From Apoderus coryli (taxonomy: Eukaryota > Arthropoda > Insecta > Coleoptera > Attelabidae), in NCBI GenBank assembly GCA_911728435.2, contig OU452201.1:868001-932000 (forward strand): a stretch of 64,000 bases of DNA, given 5' to 3'. Of the stretch, positions 61,950-64,000 are shown in pieces. Below the pieces are notes generated by a model that was not told where the DNA came from, did no database searches, and saw only the letters and a program-made list of their open reading frames with translations. Positions within the stretch are counted from its first letter, which is position 1, and each line of letters opens with the position of its first letter. The position numbers and the translations under genes are program-made.

Positions 61950-63130
61950 TAATTGCAGTTAAATTTGTCCTAGGCTGTGGAGTGTCCAATTACTGTTGTA
62001 TATATTTATTTATTTATAATCAAGCTTATTTTTTTACAGACAGACTGTTACTATAATCATTAAAAAATGCTGTATAATTTTTCAAATAGTAAAAGTACTT
62101 TGTTGTTAGTTTAGATATTATACATTTTTGTTTAGAGTTCTAGGCGGAAGTAAGGTTAAAAAACTATATTTGTATGGTGAATTAAAATGATCTTTTTGTA
62201 ATGCTATTAGTATTTTTTTTTAATACTCTAGAGAATATTGTTATAATACCCAAAGAATAAAATTCTTAAAAAGTATCACTAATATATTTTTTGATATGTA
62301 CCAAATCATCTAATTTTTTTTTAGCGCGATCATAATACTTTCCCTATGCGGGAAAGTAATAATTATATTTATTTGGTGAATTCAAAAGTCAAACATTCAA
62401 TATTGTGTTTCTAATATCTTGCCACTACTAGCTCTCTCTCACTCTTGACCATTTGTTTATTAGCTTGGATCTCTCTATTGAACATATTTGTAATGTGGGC
62501 ATTCTGGTCTTCTGATCTACTTCAAACGATACTCTAGACTCTGGCAGATTTAAGTCGAAAATTTTCTGGCCTCGGAGGATAAAAATTTAATTATATTCTC
62601 GTATCAATTTAATTTAGCATCCCTATTATTGAAGGACTCAGTAGCAATGCTTGCATAATATGAATTCAGTAAAATACAACAAAAATGTTTATATTTAATT
62701 TATTTGTCAACAATTTAATTTATGTTCCAAAACACAATAATCCGAAAACATAAAACTACACACTCTTTCACAACTTACAGCTGCAGCATTAAAATCTAAA
62801 TAAATACTTGCATTCCATATAAATCATTTATTAAACTTTTCTCAATGCAATAATTAAGCTATTATTATATATTAATTAAATTACCCGAGATAAAAATAAA
62901 AAAATATCACATAAAAGAAAAGAAAATTACTGTTTCAAAATTATATAATATACTGTCTTTCATAATATTAAAAAAGAAATAATTGTAAAAAATGCTATTA
63001 ATTAAAAATTTGTAAAATATAGAAACAATACAATATGTAAAATAGGTACTAAAATAAATTATTACATACTTGATCAACCCTCATTTTTAGAAAAAAACTC
63101 TGTACAATAATTGAACAGGTTGATCTATGT
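61950..63130. other. UBAP1 3' region and AT-rich spacer before the satellite
   Basis: No supported gene. The sequence becomes markedly AT-rich before the satellite starts. TCTCTCT runs near 62430 recall 58120, but I do not call a repeat. Confidence 0.4.
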
Positions 63131-63134
63131 CTCT

Positions 63135-64000
63135 CTTCGTTTTCGTTTTGATGTCACTCTGTTCAACTGAACATCTTTTTGATGTAGTTCGCTTCTACTA
63201 AACGTCGTTTTGTTCAACAGAACGTCTTTTTGATATTATTCTGTTCAACTGAACGTCTTTTTGATGTGGTTAGGTCAACTGAACGTCGCTTTTATGTCGT
63301 TCTGTTCAAACTGAACGTCGTTTTTATGTCATTCTGTTCAACTGATCGGTTTTTATGTCATTCTGTTCAACTGAACGTAGCTTTGGTGTCATTATGTTCA
63401 ATAGAACGTAGCTTTGATGTCGTTTTGTTCAACTGAACATCTTTTTGATGTAGTTCGCTTCTACTAAACGTCGTTTTGTTCAACAAAACGTCTTTTTGAT
63501 ATCATTCTGTTCAACTGAACGTCTTTTTGATGTAGTTAGGTTAACTGAACGTCGCTTTTATGTCGTTCTGTTCAAACTGAACGTCGTTTTTATGTCATTC
63601 TGTTCAACTGATCGGTTTTTATGTCATTCTGTTCAACTGAACGTAGCTTTGATGTCATTATGTTCAATAGAAACGTAGCTTTGATGTCGTTTTGTTCAAC
63701 TGAACATCTTTTTGATGTAGTTCGCTTCTACTAAACGTCGTTTTGTTCAACAGAAGGTCTTTTTGATATCATTCTGTTCAACTGAACGTCTTTTTGATGT
63801 AGTTAAGTCAACTGAACGTCGCTTTTATGTCGTTCTGTTCAAACTGAACGTCGTTTTTATGTCATTCTGTTCAACTGATCGGTTTTTATGTCATTCTGTT
63901 CAACTGAACGTAGCATTGATGTCATTCTGTTCAATAGAACGTAGCTTTGATGTCGTTCTGTTCAACTGCACATCTTTTTGATGTAGTTCGCTTCTACTAA
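63135..64000 (+). repeat. higher-order tandem satellite, about 266 bp period
   Basis: Array of about 26-30 bp units built on GTTCAACTGAACGTCnTTTTn, itself holding the near-palindrome GTTCA-AC-TGAAC. The units form a longer repeat: the marker CGCTTCTACTAAA recurs at 63190, 63456, 63723 and 63989, spacing 266, 267 and 266 bp. Each period holds about nine to ten units, including a doubled A (TTCAAACTGAAC) and a truncated ATCGG unit in the same place. Long frames (63230-63436, 63496-63678, 63763-63981) are products of the repeat and not genes. The array runs off the right edge, so its true length is unknown. Confidence 0.92.

Noticed and set aside
63230..63981. Three frames of 60-72 codons at the right edge
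   Set aside because: Periodic translations of the satellite; composition follows the monomer.
63135..64000. CRISPR-like array of about 27 bp repeats
   Set aside because: No unique spacers: the monomers are contiguous and show higher-order periodicity; the host is a eukaryote.

Overview
This is AT-rich nuclear DNA from an animal, almost certainly an insect. The genes are short exons split by GT-AG introns. One gene is a modular serine protease of the insect Toll cascade, and the repeats (jockey/CR1-like non-LTR elements, a mariner, many small inverted-repeat elements) fit an arthropod. A beetle or a related order is possible, but I cannot fix the order from sequence alone. No prokaryotic operon, CRISPR array or virus genome is visible.

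Layout, left to right: XPO7 (minus, 3' part off the left edge) with retroelement debris and a nested DNA transposon in its introns; head-to-head with it, Arp1/centractin (plus), whose last intron holds an antisense retroelement; a truncated retroelement; KANSL3 (minus, 12 exons), whose 5.1 kb intron 8 holds two retroelements in opposite orientation; a tRNA-His(GTG); a small gene for a Tyr-rich secreted peptide (plus); a GT11 alpha-1,2-fucosyltransferase-like gene (minus); a repeat-dominated interval at about 27.4-33.6 kb; mitochondrial HSP70 (minus) head-to-head with spartin (plus); a 782 bp hAT-type element with a perfect 8 bp target duplication; a modular serine protease (plus, 12 exons); a GH35 beta-galactosidase (minus); an unrecognised conserved-looking gene (minus); then three plus-strand genes in a row, CDC73, VPS72/YL-1 and UBAP1. 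A higher-order tandem satellite with a period of about 266 bp runs off the right edge.

I rebuilt the exon chains by hand from GT-AG junctions, reading-frame continuity and family knowledge. Eleven of the twelve split genes close into full reading frames: Arp1 375 aa, KANSL3 1084, secreted peptide 63, fucosyltransferase 335, mtHSP70 689, spartin 555, modular protease 648, beta-galactosidase 676, unknown 362, CDC73 514, VPS72 343, UBAP1 415 (the secreted peptide brings the complete set to twelve; XPO7 is the only open one). XPO7 gives 696 codons before the window ends. UTR limits are not determined. The genes are mostly unrelated housekeeping loci (nuclear export, dynactin, chromatin complexes NSL, SWR1/SRCAP and PAF1, ESCRT-I, mitochondrial chaperone, lipid-droplet/endosome spartin), so the window is an ordinary gene neighbourhood, not one pathway.

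The most unusual signals are structural: two tiny palindromes each bounded by a perfect 8 bp direct repeat, a 580 bp near-continuous palindrome in an intron, the higher-order satellite, a motif shared upstream of three neighbouring genes, and a possible lineage-specific secreted peptide. I did not find a clear new multi-gene system.
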